In this document: positions 60,006 to 64,000 of the stretch, piece by piece
Layout of the letters: each line of letters starts with the position of its first letter
How positions within the stretch are numbered: position 1 is the stretch's first letter
Source: Mercenaria mercenaria
Taxonomy: Eukaryota; Mollusca; Bivalvia; Venerida; Veneridae
DNA: 64,000 bases
NCBI RefSeq assembly: GCF_021730395.1
Contig: NC_069371.1
Location: forward strand, 70,400,001 to 70,464,000
Direction: 5' to 3'
Made by a program: the position numbers and the translations under genes
The notes under the pieces: model-generated
Told to the model about the DNA's origin: nothing
Database searches by the model: none
Seen by the model: the letters and a program-made list of their open reading frames with translations, nothing else

Positions 60006-62456
60006 CAAGAGCTGTCTGATGACAGCACGCTCGACTATTCGAAGAATTGATTGAAGAATGGGGTCAAAATATTTCTACGGATATTCAGACAAAAGAAATA
60101 AATAGATTAGACAAACAATGTTCCTGTATTACAATGATTTCGATAAGTCTTGCACTAAATGGCAATATATGAGGCAATTTCAAAGTCCAACAAGAGCTGT
60201 CTGATGACAGCGCGCTCGACTATTCGAAGAATTGATCGAAGAATGGGGTCAAAATATTTCCACAGATATTCAGACAAAAGAAATAAATAGATTAGACAAA
60301 CAATAATCCTGTATTTCTTTGATTTCGATAAGTCTTGCACTAAATGGCAATGTATGAACCAATTTCAAAGTCCAAAAAGGGCCATAATTCAGTCAAAATA
60401 GTTATGTACTCTTGCCTACAGATGGAAATCATAATGATAAACAAGTGTTCAAAGTTTAAAAGCCATATGTCAAATAGTTTTGACAAAACATGGACTTGTA
60501 TGAAAACAGAACCAATTTCAAAGTCCAAAAAGGGCCATAATTCAGCCAAAATAGATGACAGAGTTATGTACTCTTTCCCACAGATAGAGACTATTATACT
60601 AAACAAGTGATAAAAGTTTCAAAGCCATATGTCAAACACTTTACAAAAAATATGAACTGGTACGGAAAACTTAACCAAGATTTCTAAGTAAAAAAGGGCC
60701 ATAATTCAGCCAAAATCCATGATGGAGTTATGTACTCTTGCCTATAACTGGATATGGTGATTATAAACAAGTGTTGAAAGTTTCAAAGCTTTATCTCGAA
60801 AGACTTTGTCAAAATATGAACTGGTAGGAAATATTAACCCAGATTTCTAAGTCAAAAAGGGCCATAATTCAGCCAAAATCCTTGATGGAGTAATGTGCTC
60901 TTGCCTATAACTGGAAATGGTGATGGTAAACAAGTGTTGAAAGTTTCAAAGCTTTATCTCAAAAGACTTTGTCAAAATACCAACTGGTACGAAAAACTTA
61001 ACCAAGATTTCTAAGTCGAAAGGGGCCATAATTCAGCCAAAATCCTTGATGGAGTTATGTACTCTTGCCTATAACTGGCCATGGTGATGGTAAACAAGTG
61101 TTGAAAGTTTCAAAGCTTTATCTTAAAAGACTTTGTCAAAATATGAACTGGTACGAAAAACTTAACCATGATTTCTAAGTCAAAAGGGGCCATAATTCAG
61201 CCAAAATCCTTGATGGAGTTATGTGCTCTTGCCTATAACTGGCCATGGTGGTGGTAAACAAGTGTTGAAAGTTTCAAAGCTTTATCTCAAAAGACTTTGT
61301 CAAAATGTGGACTGGTACGAAAAACTTAACCAAGGTGTGACGCCGACGCCGACGCCGACACCGACGCCGACGCCGACGCCGTGGTGAGTAGGATAGCTCT
61401 ACTTATTCTTCGAATAGTCGAGCTAAAAAGGGCCATAATTCAGTCAAAATAGTTATGTACTCTTGCCTACAGATGGAAATCACAATGATAAACAAGTGTT
61501 CAAAGTTTAAAAGCCATATGTCAAATAGTTTTGACAAAACATGGACTTGTATGAAAACAGAACCAATTTCAAAGTCCAAAAAGGGCCATAATTCAGCCAA
61601 AATAGATGACAGAGTTATTTTCTCTTTCCTACAGATAGAGACTATTATACTTAACAAGTGATAAAAGTTTCAAAGCCATATGTCAAACACTTTACAAAAA
61701 ATATAAACTGGTACGAAAAACTTAACCAAGATTTCTAAGTCAAAAGGGGCCATATTTCAGCCAAAATCCTTGATGGAGTTATGTACTCTTGCCTATAACT
61801 GGACATAGTGATGGTAAACAGGTGTTGAAAGTTTCAAAGCTTTATCTTAAAAGACTTTGTCAAAATATGAACTGGTACGGAAAACTTAACCATGATTTCT
61901 AAGTCAAAAGGGGCCATAATTCAGCCAAAATCCTTGATGGAGTTATGTGCTCTTGCCTATAACTGGGCATGATGATGGTAAACAAGTGTTGAAAGTTTCA
62001 AAGCTTTATCTTAAAAGACTTTGTCAAAATATGAACTGGTACGAAAAACTTAACCATGATTTCTAAGTCAAAAGGGGCCATAATTCAGCCAAAATCCTTG
62101 ATGGAGTTATGTGCTCTTGCCTATAACTGGGCATGATGATGGTAAACAAGTGTTGAAAGTTTCAAAGCTTTATCTTAAAAGACTTTGTCAAAATATGAAC
62201 TGGTACGAAAAACTTAACCATGATTTCTAAGTCAAAAGGGGCCATAATTCAGCCAAAATCCTTGATGGAGTTATGTGCTCTTGCCTATAACTGGCCATGA
62301 TGATGGTAAACAAGTGTTGAAAGTTTCAAAGCTTTATCTCAAAAGACTTTGTCAAAATGTGGACTGGTACGAAAAACTTAACCAAGGTGTGACGCCGACG
62401 CCGACGCCGTGGTGAGTAGGATAGCTCTACTTTTCTTCGAATAGTCGAGCTAAAAA
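60006..62456 (+). mobile_element. Composite tandem-core element (GAGCTAAAAA-ended), internally duplicated
   Basis: The start 'AACAAGAGCTGTCTGATGAC' plus 'GCTCGACTATTCGAAGAAT' occurs at 60006 and again at about 60188. The end 'ATTCTTCGAATAGTCGAGCT' (AAAAA) occurs at about 61427 and 62456. Starts and ends are inverted copies of each other (GCTCGACTATTCGAAGAA). The core has ~166 bp units: 'GGGGCCATAATTCAGCCAAA', 'GAGTTATGTGCTCTTGCCTA' and 'TTTCAAAGCTTTATCT'. A (GACGCC)n block precedes each end (61337-61380 and 62391-62410). Non-coding. Confidence 0.92.
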
Positions 62457-62909
62457 TGATAAATATTAGGTTTTACTTATTTTTTGTTCTATCTTTTCAG
62501 TGATAAATTCAACCAATTTGAGAATAATTATGTGATGTGAGACACCAAACAGAACATTTTTATAAATGTATTTCTCCATAATGCTAAAGTTGGTTTAACA
62601 ACAGTTCATAAACTCTACAAAAACCACGAAGTCATGTTTATTTCATATCTGATTAGGAAAACATGACGGGACCTGCCCAGTCATTTTACAAGAAATATTA
62701 TGAGTGAAGTTTATGATACTATCTAGTATGATTTTAATATGACAATACTTCAGTTCCATATTTCATACGACTACCAGTACAAGGTAAGAAACTTTCCAAA
62801 AGATTTTTACTATGTTGTCATTTCTGTTTTATGTGTACTAATAACACTACTTTATTGAAAAATATATTTTTCGAAGTTTCATCTCAAGATAGACAATTGA
62901 AAATATAAG

Positions 62910-63073
62910 TACAGTCAAATTTTGTTCTCTCAAACTCCGCCCTTCATGTGAACTCATCATGAGGTCACAGCAAACTCCCTGTATAATGTATATTGTTTGA
63001 TGACTCAAACTACTGATAACTCGAACAAATTTTGTCGGTCACGTCAAGTACGAACGAACAAAGTTTGACTGTA
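62910..63073. mobile_element. Tc1/IS630-type MITE, 164 bp
   Basis: TACAGTCAAATTTTGTTC at 62910-62927 pairs with GAACAAAGTTTGACTGTA at 63056-63073 with one mismatch, and both ends carry a TA. The interior has 'CTCAAACTCCGC' and 'AACTCGAACAAATTTTG'. Confidence 0.88.
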
Positions 63074-64000
63074 TCATCAAATATATTAGATAATCTATAG
63101 GGTGCTTATGGAACACCAAAGCTGTCATGGATATTTTGTCATGTTCATATCTCTAAACAATTATCTACAAATATGATTCTTTGGTATGTTTTTATAATTT
63201 TTATACATAAAATCTGCTAATACTTGAATAACAAAATAGTTATAAAACATGTTATAACATACATAAAGTGAGATAAAAAGAGTAAGTTTTTGTAAATGTA
63301 AGCCATAAGCTTAAGGGCAAAATTACGCCCAAAATGAAATTCATGTTAATACAGATCCAAATACCGTTAATATGTCCTTTCACTCAAAAAGGAACCTTTC
63401 TGTAAATTATAAGTCATTTTGCAAAAGACTAACAGCAGGATGATGAAATTTTTTTTGAGTCATTTACATTTTGTTATAACAGACATTGAAATTCATGATG
63501 GTAAACATAGATAACACACCAAAACTAAAATTCTGGATTTCTTGTTGGACTCATTCTACATTGTGACTGAAAACATTCTTTTTATATCTTAACATTTCTG
63601 TTGATTTTTATACAGTATCTACATTTGTATTAAAAGAATGTAAGTTACAAAAAGATAAAATAGTATAAAATGCATTTATTTTACAGAAAAAATTAATGAA
63701 GGTTGTATATTTAAAGTACAACATCCTCCCACCAAAATCACTGGTATATAACCTTCAGCCCCTCTGCATCATTTTTCACAATTATTCCTACTATAATCAA
63801 ATAAATTAAATTATGTAACAACAAATATAATCAATTTCTTCAGCATATCTATGACAACAATTAATAGAGATTATAACAATAAACAGTAAAAGAAAAAAGC
63901 AACAATGTAATTCCAGCAAAGCCACTAAATTCTTTCTAATAATAGTCAATTAACATTAAAATACTTTCAAAATTGGGTAACATTAAAATACTTTGAAAAC
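63074..64000. other. No gene seen
   Basis: AT-rich sequence to the window edge; no coding stretch or repeat ends recognised. Confidence 0.5.

Noticed and set aside
60340-61661. Frames of 84-88 codons on both strands
   Set aside because: They lie inside tandem repeat units and recur because the units recur.

Overview
The window is AT-rich, gene-poor and repeat-dense, with spliceosomal GT-AG introns, AATAAA poly(A) signals, LINEs, tRNA-derived SINEs and palindromic MITEs. It is animal nuclear DNA. Several repeat families (the palindromic element ending in GAGCCGCGCCATGAG, elements ending in GAGCTAAAAA, SINE tails reading CGGCGTTAAACCC) are ones I associate with bivalve molluscs, probably a venerid-type clam. 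That assignment is inference from memory. I see no LTR retrovirus, Polinton, CRISPR array or bacterial-type operon.

Two host genes can be supported, both on the plus strand. The first (about 14.64-26.45 kb) has a TATA promoter, a non-coding first exon and a second exon holding little more than a signal peptide. Two candidate last exons (20.64 kb and 25.93 kb) follow, each in the same phase with its own stop, so the model predicts two secreted cysteine-free peptides of 70 and 66 aa. The two last exons align without a gap over about 42 residues, which suggests an ancient exon duplication. This is the most interesting object in the window. The second gene (last exons 48.68 and 51.36-53.16 kb, poly(A) signal 53.98 kb) encodes a largely coiled-coil protein I do not recognise; its 5' exons are not identified. 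A weak candidate for the last exon of a minus-strand gene with tyrosine motifs lies at 1.25-1.49 kb.

Layout: 0-5.2 kb, tandem-repeat element core, candidate minus-strand exon, two copies of a ~370 bp palindrome-bearing repeat. 6.0-6.9 kb, minus-strand LINE remnant. 7.3-7.5 kb, short tandem repeat. 9.9-13.9 kb, two Ser-tRNA-like SINEs and a 5'-truncated L2/CR1-like LINE. 14.6-26.45 kb, the secreted-peptide gene. 26.5-29.3 kb, tandem-core element and a duplicated ~600 bp repeat. 29.5 kb, SINE. 31.8-32.9 kb, mariner-like TIR element. 33.1-35.0 kb, two copies of a ~640 bp TIR element differing mainly by single-base indels. 35-42.5 kb, MITEs, a 40-base G run and a trinucleotide tract. 44.5-46.6 kb, 40 bp minisatellite split by a SINE whose 3' end matches the LINE at 13.9 kb. 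47.05 kb, SINE. 48.7-54 kb, the coiled-coil gene. 57.4-62.5 kb, two tandem-core elements sharing the terminal layout of the 26.5 kb element. 62.9 kb, Tc1/IS630-type MITE.
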